From positions 62,001 to 126,000 of the forward strand of contig DJXN01000010.1 in assembly GCA_002449765.1 (NCBI GenBank): 64,000 bases of DNA, given 5' to 3'. Under the pieces are notes generated by a model. The model was not told the DNA's origin. It worked only from the letters and a program-made list of their open reading frames with translations, and ran no database searches. This DNA comes from Fibrobacter sp. UBA7003. Its GTDB lineage: Bacteria > Fibrobacterota > Fibrobacteria > Fibrobacterales > Fibrobacteraceae. Of this stretch, positions 1-8,737 are shown piece by piece; position 1 is the first letter of the stretch; the number at the start of each line of letters is the position of its first letter. Both the position numbers and the translations under genes were made by a program.

Positions 1-309
1 GAAGCTGATGTGGTCGGCAAGCGAGAGGATCTGGTCGATTTCGTCATTGCCATAGACTGGGGCGAATACGTGGACCTCTTTTCCCATTTCTTCGCGGGCA
101 AGGCGAGCTTCGTTGAGGCTCGAGGCGGTGGCTCCGGGGAGGTAGCGTGCGATGAGCGGGAAGGAACGCCAAAAACTGTAGCCTTTGAGGGCGCAGATTA
201 TCTTGGCGCCAGTTCTTTTTTGGATATCGTCCAGGATTTCCATGTTCCGGACGAGCCTTTTTTCGTCTAGAACGAAGCAGGGACTGGGGACTTGGGTGTA
301 ATCGAGCAT
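1..309 (-). CDS. nspC: Carboxynorspermidine decarboxylase, N-terminal part (cut by window edge)
   Basis: Reading the minus strand from the ATG at 309 gives 103 codons with no stop before the window edge, so the 3' part of the gene lies outside. The protein opens with PSPCFVLDEKRLVRNME and has ALKGYSFW at about residues 40-47, where Lys42 matches the PLP-binding lysine of fold-III decarboxylases. TASSLNEARLAREEMGKEVHVFAP follows, in two stretches typical of NspC. The enzyme decarboxylates carboxynorspermidine or carboxyspermidine in the alternative polyamine pathway in the cytoplasm. The partner dehydrogenase gene is not in view. Distinction from diaminopimelate decarboxylase rests on the N-terminal wording and is fairly secure. 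Confidence 0.85.
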   Translation of the reverse strand, partial: MLDYTQVPSPCFVLDEKRLVRNMEILDDIQKRTGAKIICALKGYSFWRSFPLIARYLPGATASSLNEARLAREEMGKEVHVFAPVYGNDEIDQILSLADHISF

Positions 310-414
310 GCCCCAAATATAAAATTGTGCCCCGTTTTTGTGTAGACTGCTTTTTTTTGCCGTTTTTTGAGTTGACCGAGCCTTTTTTTTAACTCTTTAA
401 CTAAATTTTAGACG

Positions 415-1176
415 ATGATTTTGTCTATACATAAGTGTATTTTTGCAGCGTTTGTATCCCTTGCTTTTGCGGGGGTGTCTTTTGCACAACAACCCGTCGA
501 CTCTGTCGTCGCATCCCGTGGCGCACAGGGGACTCTCGACGAGATGATTCAGCACAAGCTGGATTCCTTGAACTCCGCAAACCAGTCCAGTGCCCCTAAG
601 GCTAATTCCGATAGCCTTGCGAAGGCGAAGGCCGACAGCGTGCGCAAGATGATCCAGGCGGGCAAGTATGTCCAGCGTGCCAAGTATGACAAGAGTAACT
701 TCGACCACTGGAAGGTCGATACGCTTTTCCAGAAGAAGGTCAAGGACCAGGTCAACGGCGTGTGGCGCACTCCCATCGTGGCCCACGGCCACGCATTCCG
801 CGATGCCGAACTCCAGTTCAACATGAACGACACGCTTACGGGTGCCACCCGCACCTATGCGTCTGCCGACCGCTACCAGAAGACGGGTGACTACGCCTAC
901 AAGGCCCGTTACCGTTTCGACAACGATTCTTCCATGGTGACCCGCGAAGTGTTCCGCGACCGTCAGGTCATCCGCTGGGACTACGTGACTTTCAAGATTT
1001 CGGGCGATACGCTCAAGCACAACCTGAAGAAGCTCGAGTTCCGCGACCTGAATGACAACTGGCTTAACGCACTTCAGGGCTTCGAGAATGTTCCTCCCGA
1101 GAATTACGTTCGCGACCAGAAGGCCTCTGACGAACTTAAGAAGCAGGATCAGGCCAAGGCTAAATCCAAAAAATAA
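415..1176 (+). CDS. Secreted hypothetical protein, first gene of an ABC transporter cluster
   Basis: This 253-aa protein starts with a signal peptide (hydrophobic residues about 5-22, cleavage near SFAQQ), so it is probably exported. The body is hydrophilic, with a Lys/Asp/Ser-rich stretch at about residues 55-75, a central region rich in aromatic and charged residues, and a very basic C-terminus ending KAKSKK. I do not recognise a family. The stop lies 9 bases before the FecCD permease gene, so the two are probably cotranscribed. It lacks the length and features of a periplasmic binding protein, so it does not obviously supply the missing ligand-binding component. There is no Shine-Dalgarno, but TAAATT sits 7 bases before the ATG, which suggests a leaderless mRNA. 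Confidence 0.75.
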   Translation: MILSIHKCIFAAFVSLAFAGVSFAQQPVDSVVASRGAQGTLDEMIQHKLDSLNSANQSSAPKANSDSLAKAKADSVRKMIQAGKYVQRAKYDKSNFDHWKVDTLFQKKVKDQVNGVWRTPIVAHGHAFRDAELQFNMNDTLTGATRTYASADRYQKTGDYAYKARYRFDNDSSMVTREVFRDRQVIRWDYVTFKISGDTLKHNLKKLEFRDLNDNWLNALQGFENVPPENYVRDQKASDELKKQDQAKAKSKK

Positions 1177-1185
1177 GGGCTTTTG

Positions 1186-2163
1186 ATGAAACGGATAGCC
1201 CTCTGTTTCGGGACGCTTTTTCTAGGCGTTCTGTTTTTTTCTGTCTGGACGCTGGTGTCTGGTCCGGTCGACGTTCCGTTCTCGAAATTACTCGATTCAC
1301 TCATGTCTCCGGATTCTTCAATGGTGTCGCGGATCCTTTGGGAGCTCCGCATCCCGAGGGTGGCTGCCGCCGTCCTTGCCGGGATGTCGCTTGCCGTGTC
1401 GGGCCTTTGCCTACAGACGGTGTTCCGCAATCCCCTGTGCGGGCCCTTTGTGCTTGGCATCAGCAGCGGTGCAAGTTTTGGCGTTGCGCTTGCGTTGCTT
1501 GCGGGAATTAGTATCGGACATTTTGGAACGCTCGGGGCTGCATCTGTCGGTGCGCTCGTCGTCACTCTTGTGATTATCGCGTTCGCATCCAGGTTCTCTC
1601 AGAGCTCGGTCTTGCTTGTGGCGGGACTTTTGCTTGGCTACTTTATCGATGCCCTGGTGAGCCTCCTGATTGCCGGGGCCGAAGGCGAAAGCCTCCAGGT
1701 GTATGTGGCATGGGGCTTCGGGAGTTTCGGGCGGCTCACGCTTGACGGCATCTGGGTGTTTGCCCTGGCGGTCGCGGTCGGACTTTTGCCGGTGGTCCTG
1801 TCCATGCGCTACCTGAATTCAGCTCACCTGGGCGATGAATTTGTTCGCGGACTGGGCATCCAGGTCGGGCGTTCGAGGCTTTGCGTCCTTGTCGGTTCGA
1901 GCATTCTCGCCGGCGCAGCGACGGCGTTCTGCGGGCCTGTCGCCTTTATCGGAATTGCCGTGCCGCACTTGTCTTATCTGATGTTCAGGACAACGAACCA
2001 TCGGGTTCTTCTGCCGGGCTCAGCATTGTGCGGTTCGTTGCTCGCGTTGGTAGCGGGTGTGTTTCCGCAATGGATTCCTTTGAACGCAGTGCTGAGCGTT
2101 GTTGGTGTTCCGGTTATTTTGTATGTACTCGTGCGCGGGGCGCGGCAGGGGAGGTCGCTATGA
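1186..2163 (+). CDS. FecCD-family ABC transporter permease (iron-siderophore, heme or cobalamin type)
   Basis: The 325-aa integral membrane protein has about nine or ten hydrophobic segments. Family hallmarks include RIPRVAAAVLAGMSLAVSGL near the N-terminus, an LGISSGASFG stretch, and GPVAFIGIAVPHLSYLMF near the C-terminus, the motif preceding the ATPase contact loop. It would form the inner-membrane channel of an importer for an iron chelate, heme or cobalamin; the substrate cannot be read from sequence. The ATG at 1186 has AAGGG six bases upstream and is preferred to the TTG at 1183. The stop overlaps the next start as ATGA, indicating translational coupling with the ATPase. No binding-protein gene is adjacent. 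Confidence 0.9.
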   Translation: MKRIALCFGTLFLGVLFFSVWTLVSGPVDVPFSKLLDSLMSPDSSMVSRILWELRIPRVAAAVLAGMSLAVSGLCLQTVFRNPLCGPFVLGISSGASFGVALALLAGISIGHFGTLGAASVGALVVTLVIIAFASRFSQSSVLLVAGLLLGYFIDALVSLLIAGAEGESLQVYVAWGFGSFGRLTLDGIWVFALAVAVGLLPVVLSMRYLNSAHLGDEFVRGLGIQVGRSRLCVLVGSSILAGAATAFCGPVAFIGIAVPHLSYLMFRTTNHRVLLPGSALCGSLLALVAGVFPQWIPLNAVLSVVGVPVILYVLVRGARQGRSL

Positions 2164-2909
2164 ATTCTGCTGATGAACTCCTGCAAGTCGAGAATTTGCT
2201 TTTTGGCTATCCGGGACGGGAACCGTTTACGTCGGCTTTCGATTTCGAACTGCATGGTGGTGAAGTCGTTGCCTTGATGGGCGAAAACGGATGTGGCAAG
2301 AGTACGCTTTTGAAGACGTTTGCTGGCCTATTGTCCCCGCGGGGCGGGACGGTCCTGCTTTGCGGCAGGACCGTTTCAGCCGCGCGCTCGGCCGACCGCA
2401 TGTCGGACCGCGAGCGTGCGCGGCTGGTGGCGCTCGTCCGCATGGGCGTCGCGCCTCCCGCCCGCATGACGGTGCGCGAGTTCGTTAGCCTTGGCCGAAC
2501 GCCTTATTCGGGAATCCTCGATGGAAGAAGTGCAGAAGACGAAAAGTGCATTTTTGATGCGATGGATCTTCTTGATGTCTCGCGCTTTGCGGATCGCGCC
2601 ATTGCGGAATTGAGCGACGGCGAACGCAGCCGTGTCTTCTTGGCTCAGGCGGTCGCGCGGGAGGTGCGCGTCCTGTTGTTGGATGAGCCTAATGCGTTCC
2701 TCGATATTCCGCGAAGCCATGCGCTCTTCCGTACCCTTCGGTCGTTGGCGCATGACCGCAACATGGGAATTGTTGTGTCGACGCATTCGCTCGAATATGC
2801 GGAAAGGTACAGCGACCGGATTGCCGTCCTCGATAGCGGAACCATTCGTGTCGCCCCTGCATCCAATGCCCGTGCCGAAGGACTCTTCGGCTGGACGGGC
2901 GAATTCTAG
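2160..2909 (+). CDS. ABC transporter ATP-binding protein, partner of the FecCD permease
   Basis: A 249-aa ATPase starting at the ATG overlapping the permease stop codon. Walker A is GENGCGKST (residues 41-49). The signature motif reads LSDGERSR instead of the usual LSGGQ. Walker B is VLLLDEP, followed by a His-containing switch (STHS). Length and layout match FecE/BtuD-type importers. The protein powers uptake through the permease encoded immediately upstream. A longer in-frame reading beginning at 1881 lies within the permease gene and is not a credible start. Confidence 0.9.
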   Translation: MNSADELLQVENLLFGYPGREPFTSAFDFELHGGEVVALMGENGCGKSTLLKTFAGLLSPRGGTVLLCGRTVSAARSADRMSDRERARLVALVRMGVAPPARMTVREFVSLGRTPYSGILDGRSAEDEKCIFDAMDLLDVSRFADRAIAELSDGERSRVFLAQAVAREVRVLLLDEPNAFLDIPRSHALFRTLRSLAHDRNMGIVVSTHSLEYAERYSDRIAVLDSGTIRVAPASNARAEGLFGWTGEF

Positions 2910-2918
2910 GTGTTAAAT

Positions 2919-3833
2919 ATGAAAATCGTTTTGTTCAGTCTTGTATTCGCGTTGTTCCTGATAGGATGTTTCTCATTCAATAGCGACAGTGCGCAGAAAC
3001 ACCTCTTTTGGAAGGTCTCGGATTCCAATTCCAGTGTCTATCTTCTCGGAAGTGTGCATTTTGCGGATTCCTCGTTCTATCCGCTCGCTTCCGAGATAAC
3101 GGATGCGTTTGAACATTCGGACGAACTGGGTGTCGAACTCGACATGAGCGATACTTCCGTTGTCAAGGAAATTATGGTGCTTTCTGCGCAGCGCGGTCTG
3201 CTCCCGGATGGTGAAAGCCTTGACAAGATTTTACCTGCGGATGTGCAGAGCTCGCTCGATAGCCTCTGCATGGCGTGGTACATTCCGTTAGGGACGTTCA
3301 ACCCATACAGGCCTTGGGCAGCGGCAATGACCTTGAGTTCCGTAGCCATACAGCGAAGGGGCTTCCATCCTGAATATGGAATAGACCTTTATTTTCTCAT
3401 GGCTGCCCGCAAAATGGGGAAACCTATTGTTTCGCTCGAAACGGTCGAAGAACAGGTCAATGCGCTTTCGGGCGAGGGAATCCCAGATTCTCTAGGCATT
3501 TACTACATGAGGAGTACGCTGCGCGATATGCCGCTGCTCGATTCGAGTATCACGCTGATGATGCGTGCGTGGAAAACCGGCGATGTCGCAATGTTCCGCG
3601 ATGCTATGGAATTGGAATCGCACCCGAAGGATGCTCAGGATTCGCTTCTGACAGAGGAACTCAACGAGCGCATCTATACTTCGCGTAACCGCAAGATGGC
3701 AAAAACGGTCGAAGGCTTGTTGGCCTCCGACCGCAAGGTCTTTATCGTCGTAGGTGCGGCGCATCTGGCAGGGAAGGACGAAAACGCCATAGAACTTCTC
3801 CGCGCCAAGGGCTTCACTGTCGAACAGAAGTAA
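2919..3833 (+). CDS. TraB/GumN-family lipoprotein
   Basis: A 304-aa protein beginning with a lipoprotein signal (hydrophobic run ending in LIGC, the lipobox), so it should be anchored in the envelope. HLFWKVSDSNSSVYLLGSVH is the characteristic start of the TraB/GumN (Tiki-like) family, in which paired glycine-histidine motifs form a putative metal-dependent hydrolase site. A second conserved stretch, VVGAAHLAG, is near the C-terminus. The ATG at 2919 has AGGTG six bases upstream; the GTG at 2910 is part of that ribosome binding site. It follows the ABC ATPase by 9 bases and is probably in the same operon. Substrate unknown. Confidence 0.8.
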   Translation: MKIVLFSLVFALFLIGCFSFNSDSAQKHLFWKVSDSNSSVYLLGSVHFADSSFYPLASEITDAFEHSDELGVELDMSDTSVVKEIMVLSAQRGLLPDGESLDKILPADVQSSLDSLCMAWYIPLGTFNPYRPWAAAMTLSSVAIQRRGFHPEYGIDLYFLMAARKMGKPIVSLETVEEQVNALSGEGIPDSLGIYYMRSTLRDMPLLDSSITLMMRAWKTGDVAMFRDAMELESHPKDAQDSLLTEELNERIYTSRNRKMAKTVEGLLASDRKVFIVVGAAHLAGKDENAIELLRAKGFTVEQK

Positions 3834-5258
3834 TTACTTCTTGAATTTCTTCAAGATTGCGGCGGCCTTCACGAACTGCTGCTTCACGGATTTGGGACCG
3901 GTGCCGCCTTCGATGTTACGGCGACTTACGCTGTATTCGAAGGTGAGGGTCTTCTTCATCTGCTTGACGTTCGGAACACCGGCGCTGGCCCAGGCCTCAT
4001 CAGAGAGGTCCGTGAATTCGAGGCCTTGGCGGGCGGCTTCGCCGACCAGGCTACCGACCACGTGGTGGGCATCGCGGAACGGCACGCCAGATTCGACCAG
4101 CAAGTCAGCGAGGTCGGTGGCCAGCAGCGCCGGCAGCATCTTCGCGTGCATCTTGTCGAAATTGAAATGTGCGCTTTCCAAGGCTTCCTTCATGACGCGG
4201 AGAATCACCTTCACGTTATGGACGGAGTCGAAAACCGGTTCCTTGTCTTCTTGCAGGTCGCGGCTGTAGCTGAGCGGCGCACCCTTCACCAGCGTGTAGA
4301 GGGCGCTGAAGTTGCCGAGCATGCGGCCGGACTTTCCGCGGATAAGTTCCATGGAGTCGGGGTTCTTCTTCTGCGGCATCATGGAAGACCCGCTAGAGAA
4401 GGCATCGTGCAGGGTGAGGTAGCCGAATTCGCTGGTGCTCCAGTTCACGAAGTCTTCGGCGTAGCGGCTCATGGTGTTTGCGATAATGGCGAGGTCGGCT
4501 TCGAATTCGAGCATCATGTCGCGATGGCTCACGGCGTCGATGCTGTTCGGGCTAACGCCGTTAAATCCCAGTTCCTTTGCCACCAAGGCGCGGTGGTACG
4601 GGAATGCGGAGCCTGCCATGGCACCGCTACCGAGCGGGAGTTCGCTGTGGAGTTCCAGGAAGTTGTCGAGGCGCTTCACGTCGCGGCTCACGGCAAAGAA
4701 CATGCTCATCAGGTAATGGCTGAAGTAGATGGGCTGTGCCTGCTGCAGGTGCGTGTAGCCCGGCATCATCTTGCCGAAGTACTTTTTCGCGAGGTCGAGC
4801 ACCGTTTCCATCAGGCTCACTTCGAGAGCGCGGATTTCGGTGGCGCGGTGACGCATGTAGAGTTTGAAGTCCGTGCAGACCTGGTCGTTACGGCTACGGC
4901 CCGTGTGAATCTTCTTGCCGAGTGCACCGATGCGTTCGGTGAGCACGCGTTCCACGGCCATATGGATGTCCTCGTCGGATTCCTTCCACAGGTTCTTGCC
5001 GGCCTTGTAGTCCTTGAGGATGCTCTCGAGTCCGTCGCAAATCTTCTTGTAGTCGGCCTTGCTTAACACACCGGATTCCACCAGGCCCTTGCCGTGGCCG
5101 ATGCTTCCTTCGATGTCCTCTTCGATGAGTTCGGCGTCGAATTGCAGGCTGAAGCTCAGGTCCACCATGCTCTGCGCCATGCCGCTAGCGAAACGGCCGG
5201 TCCACATGTTGGTCTGGGTGCCTTTTTTCGAAGTGTTTTTTCCGTTGGTCTTTGCCAT
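3834..5258 (-). CDS. argH: Argininosuccinate lyase
   Basis: The 474-aa protein catalyses the last step of arginine synthesis, argininosuccinate to arginine plus fumarate, in the cytoplasm. It opens with MWTGRFASGMAQ and contains the fumarase/aspartase superfamily signature GSSMMPQKKNPDSMEL. HTGRSRNDQV and the TRPGYTHLQ-like MMPGYTHLQQAQP stretch are also present. The chosen ATG at 5258 has AAAGGA eight bases upstream; a longer reading to 5288 adds a basic extension without a ribosome binding site. Length is normal for the family. It is a single gene converging with the TraB-like gene, the two stop codons being adjacent. Confidence 0.96.
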   Translation of the reverse strand: MAKTNGKNTSKKGTQTNMWTGRFASGMAQSMVDLSFSLQFDAELIEEDIEGSIGHGKGLVESGVLSKADYKKICDGLESILKDYKAGKNLWKESDEDIHMAVERVLTERIGALGKKIHTGRSRNDQVCTDFKLYMRHRATEIRALEVSLMETVLDLAKKYFGKMMPGYTHLQQAQPIYFSHYLMSMFFAVSRDVKRLDNFLELHSELPLGSGAMAGSAFPYHRALVAKELGFNGVSPNSIDAVSHRDMMLEFEADLAIIANTMSRYAEDFVNWSTSEFGYLTLHDAFSSGSSMMPQKKNPDSMELIRGKSGRMLGNFSALYTLVKGAPLSYSRDLQEDKEPVFDSVHNVKVILRVMKEALESAHFNFDKMHAKMLPALLATDLADLLVESGVPFRDAHHVVGSLVGEAARQGLEFTDLSDEAWASAGVPNVKQMKKTLTFEYSVSRRNIEGGTGPKSVKQQFVKAAAILKKFKK

Positions 5259-5395
5259 GATTAATGTCCTTTTGTTTTTCATGCGCAAATATAGAATTTT
5301 ATTGTTTCTCGTATGTCGCCGCTGGTTTATAGCCTTGATATGCAGGAACCCCGAAGATTAAGAAAGTGTCTCTTTTTTCTATATTTTTACGTGAA

Positions 5396-6706
5396 ATGAA
5401 ACAATTATTAGATTTTGACAGCGAGCATTTGTGGCACCCGTATGCAGCGCTGAAAAATACTCCCGCAAGATTTCTTGCCAAGACAGCTCACGGAACAACG
5501 ATAGAAACGGCAGACGGCTTGAAACTGATTGATGCCGTGTCTAGCTGGTGGTGCATGGCGCACGGGCACAATGCACCTGAAATTGTCGAGGCGATTCAAA
5601 AACAAAGTGAAAAGATGTGCCATGTGATGTTCGGCGGTTTTACGCACGAGCCCGCAATTGAGCTTGGCGAAAAGCTGGTGAATTTTTTGCCCGAAGGACT
5701 CGACAAGATTTTCTTTGCGGATTCGGGAAGCATTTCTGTGGAATGTGCCGCCAAGATGGCAGTGCAGTATCAGTATTCCCTCGGACATTCGGAGCGCTGC
5801 AAGTTGGTCGCCTTGAAGGGCGGCTACCACGGCGATACCGCTGGGGCGATGGCGCTTTCTGACCCGGACGGCATGCATACGCTTTTCCGCGGAATCATGC
5901 CGCACCATTACTTTGCGGAACGTCCGAACTGCCGTTTTGATAGCGCCTGGGATGACAGCGATTTTGTTTCGATGGAACACGTCGTCGAAGAACATAAGAA
6001 TGAAATTGCTGCCGTAATTTGCGAGCCCATTTTCCAGGGCGGAAACGGCATGTGGCTTTACAATGCCGGGTATCTCAAGCGACTCCGCGAACTCTGCGAC
6101 CGTTATGGAATTTTGCTGATTCTAGACGAAATTGCCGCTGGCTTTTACCGAACGGGGCCGCGATTTGCGATGATGCATGCGGGAATAAAGCCGGATATTA
6201 TGTGTATTGGCAAGGCGCTCACGGGCGGAAGCATTACGATGGCGGCCTGTGTTGCGTCCGAGAAGGTCGCCGAAACGATTACGAACAGCAAGATTCCTGC
6301 ATTCATGCATGGTCCCACCTACATGGCGAACCCGCTCGCCTGCGCTGCGGGAATCGCTTCGTTAACGTTGTTCGAAAACCGTGATTATGCGGGGGAGGTT
6401 GCTCGAATCGAAGCTCGCCTCCGCGCCAATCTGGAACCGCTCCGTGCGCTTGAAAATGCGGCCGACGTGCGTGTTCTCGGCGCTATCGGAGTCTTGGAAC
6501 TGAAGGCGAAACCTTCCGCAGACGACATTCTGTGCGTGATTCGCGAAACCGGCGTGTGGCTCAGGCCTTTCTGCAATTACGTGTATACGATGCCTCCGTT
6601 CATTACGACCGATCCTGAAATCGACCGCATCTGCGAAGCCATCAAGATGATTGGCGAATGTGAACCCGCGCCTGTCGTAGAAGGCGAAGACGAATTTCAT
6701 GAGTGA
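5396..6706 (+). CDS. bioA: Adenosylmethionine-8-amino-7-oxononanoate aminotransferase
   Basis: A 436-aa class III aminotransferase of biotin synthesis that converts KAPA to DAPA with S-adenosylmethionine as amino donor. The N-terminus HLWHPYAALKNTPA and SSWWCMAHGHNAPEI are typical of BioA. ILDEIAAGFYRTG and the PLP lysine region CIGKALTGGSITMA follow. I place the start at the ATG at 5396; a GTG at 5366 is an alternative. There is no ribosome binding site, but TATATT lies at 5380-5385, only 10 bases upstream, so the message may be leaderless. It is the first gene of bioA-bioW-bioF-bioD and overlaps bioW by 8 bases. Confidence 0.94.
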   Translation: MKQLLDFDSEHLWHPYAALKNTPARFLAKTAHGTTIETADGLKLIDAVSSWWCMAHGHNAPEIVEAIQKQSEKMCHVMFGGFTHEPAIELGEKLVNFLPEGLDKIFFADSGSISVECAAKMAVQYQYSLGHSERCKLVALKGGYHGDTAGAMALSDPDGMHTLFRGIMPHHYFAERPNCRFDSAWDDSDFVSMEHVVEEHKNEIAAVICEPIFQGGNGMWLYNAGYLKRLRELCDRYGILLILDEIAAGFYRTGPRFAMMHAGIKPDIMCIGKALTGGSITMAACVASEKVAETITNSKIPAFMHGPTYMANPLACAAGIASLTLFENRDYAGEVARIEARLRANLEPLRALENAADVRVLGAIGVLELKAKPSADDILCVIRETGVWLRPFCNYVYTMPPFITTDPEIDRICEAIKMIGECEPAPVVEGEDEFHE

Positions 6707-7511
6707 TATGGATTATTATAGCTTGAAAATGCGTGCCTCGCAGCAAGTGGGCGAGGGCGAACAGAAACGTGAGCAGCACATATCCGGTGCCGAGCGCATC
6801 GTGAACCGGGATTCTGTTGAGGCTGTGTGTGCGGCGATGGTGCGCCGGGCCATGACGCATTCCAAGGGCGACCCGGATTTCATCAACGTGAAAATCGAGA
6901 AGATTCACGAAAGCGATATCCAGATTTTGAAGGCCTTGCCGGTGACGCGTGTAGACGTGGAAACATGGCAGGAAGGGTTGGAGAAGGCTTTTGGGTTGGT
7001 CGGTAAAGCTGTGATGGAAGTTCATAAAGAAAGTTCCCTGAGCGTGCCGAAGGGAACGAGTGAAAAAGCCTGCCTTCAAAACTTCGCCGCAAATTTGCCA
7101 GAACTTTTGCGGGCGACATTTCCGATGCGCGGCGCGATGCTGTACGATATCGCGACGTGCGAACGCCTGGAACCTGACCACGAACGCGGCGTGCGTGCGA
7201 CTTATATGGATGCGCTGCATTCGAGCGAAGTGGACAGTTGCAAAAATCACTTTAACGAAGCCATCGTGCTTGCGACCAAGGTGGCAAACGCCCCGGGGAT
7301 GGTTGCGGAATTTTGCGTGAGCGACGACCCGAACTACGTGACGGGCTATGTGGCGAGCAAGGAACTCGGCTACGTACGCATCATGAAGATGAAGGAAATG
7401 GGCGACGAAAACGGAGGCCGCATTTTCTTGTTCGATTCGCGCAAGGCATCTGCCGAAGAGTGTATCGAGTACTTGCAGAAGAAGAAAATTTTGGTGGATG
7501 TCGGGGCATGA
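6699..7511 (+). CDS. bioW: 6-carboxyhexanoate-CoA ligase (pimeloyl-CoA synthetase)
   Basis: The 270-aa protein matches the BioW family across its length: YYSLKMRASQ and HISGAERIV near the N-terminus, then GVRATYMDA, AEFCVSDDPNYVTGYVA and GGRIFLFDSR. BioW activates free pimelate with ATP and CoA to give pimeloyl-CoA, the substrate of BioF. Its presence implies the pimelate route rather than the BioC/BioH route. The gene overlaps bioA by 8 bases and shares ATGA with bioF, so all are translated from one message. No biotin-responsive operator such as a BirA box was evident upstream of bioA. Confidence 0.93.
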   Translation: MSDMDYYSLKMRASQQVGEGEQKREQHISGAERIVNRDSVEAVCAAMVRRAMTHSKGDPDFINVKIEKIHESDIQILKALPVTRVDVETWQEGLEKAFGLVGKAVMEVHKESSLSVPKGTSEKACLQNFAANLPELLRATFPMRGAMLYDIATCERLEPDHERGVRATYMDALHSSEVDSCKNHFNEAIVLATKVANAPGMVAEFCVSDDPNYVTGYVASKELGYVRIMKMKEMGDENGGRIFLFDSRKASAEECIEYLQKKKILVDVGA

Positions 7512-8737
7512 GTCGCATTCTTGACATTTTTACGAAAGACGCTTTGGAAACGGCTCGGGCGAATAACACTTACCGCACCATGCGCTTGATGGAAACGCCG
7601 GAATCGTCGTGCGTGAAGATTCGCATGCCCGATGGCGATTCGCAGGAACAGATTCTGCTGGCTTCCAATTCATACCTGGACTTGGCGAACGTCGACGAAC
7701 TCAAGCAGGCGATGGTCCAGGCGGTTTTGGAGTGGGGAACAGGAAGCGGCGGCGCTCGCCTTACGACAGGCAACAAGTCTCCGCATCAGGAATTAGAGGA
7801 ATTTATCGCAAAATTCAAGGGTGAAGAATCTGCCATCACGTTCAATACGGGTTACATGGCGAATGTCGGCACGATTTCGGCTTTGTGCGGCAAGAACGAC
7901 TTTATTTTTAGCGATGAACTGAACCACGCGAGCATTATTGACGGCATCCGCCTTTCGCGAGCCAAGTGCTTTGTCTATAAGCATAACGACATGGCAGATT
8001 TGGAACGCGTGATTTCGACAGCCAAAGCAGAATTCAGCACACGTGAAAAGCCTGCAGAACAAGATGCGCGGACCTTTCGTGGGCTTATCGTGACCGATGC
8101 TGTTTTCAGCATGGATGGCGACCTTGCGAACTTGCCGGAACTTCTTCGGATTGCGCACGAAAGCGAATGCCTCCTGATGATTGACGAGGCGCACGCCACG
8201 GGCGTGCTCGGCAAGACCGGGCGAGGCCTTGCCGAACACTACGGCTGTGCTCATGCCGACGTAACCGTCGGCACATTGAGCAAAGCCGTTGCCGCCGAAG
8301 GCGGCTTCGTGGCGGGCAAGCAGCAGCTGATTGATTTCCTCCGCAACAAGGCCCGCAGCTTTATTTTTACAACAGCGATGGCTCCTGCCGTTGCCGCGGC
8401 CGCCTGCAACAACTTGCGCTACATCGATGCGCATGCTGAACGCGTGCAGAACTTGCGTGATAACGTGAAATTTTTCTGCGATGCCTTGCTGCATGAAGGC
8501 GTGAACGTCGTCCAGTCCCCGTCTGCGATTGTTCCGATTGTCATCGGCGACGAAGCCTGCGCGCTTAAAATATCCGCAGCGCTTCAAGATGCGGGAATAC
8601 TTATCCCCGCAATTCGTTACCCCACTGTTGCCAAGGGGCAAGCCCGCCTACGCGCAAGCCTGATGGCCACGCACACGCACGAACAGCTCCAAGCCGCCGC
8701 AACAGTAATTGCGCAAGCAGTAAAGGAGTGTGTATGA
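7508..8737 (+). CDS. bioF: 8-amino-7-oxononanoate synthase
   Basis: The 409-aa protein belongs to the alpha-oxoamine synthase family of PLP enzymes and condenses pimeloyl-CoA with alanine to form KAPA. Recognisable motifs are GTGSGGARLTTGN, DELNHASIIDGIRLS, LMIDEAHATGVLGKTGRG and the PLP-lysine region VGTLSKAVAAEGGFV. The start is the ATG at 7508 that overlaps the bioW stop; the upstream extension to 7313 lies wholly inside bioW. The stop again overlaps the bioD start as ATGA. The N-terminus is slightly longer than in E. coli BioF. Confidence 0.94.
   Translation: MSRILDIFTKDALETARANNTYRTMRLMETPESSCVKIRMPDGDSQEQILLASNSYLDLANVDELKQAMVQAVLEWGTGSGGARLTTGNKSPHQELEEFIAKFKGEESAITFNTGYMANVGTISALCGKNDFIFSDELNHASIIDGIRLSRAKCFVYKHNDMADLERVISTAKAEFSTREKPAEQDARTFRGLIVTDAVFSMDGDLANLPELLRIAHESECLLMIDEAHATGVLGKTGRGLAEHYGCAHADVTVGTLSKAVAAEGGFVAGKQQLIDFLRNKARSFIFTTAMAPAVAAAACNNLRYIDAHAERVQNLRDNVKFFCDALLHEGVNVVQSPSAIVPIVIGDEACALKISAALQDAGILIPAIRYPTVAKGQARLRASLMATHTHEQLQAAATVIAQAVKECV

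Noticed and set aside
4026..5066. 346-aa open frame on the plus strand
   Set aside because: Antisense to argH, His/Val-rich composition typical of shadow frames.
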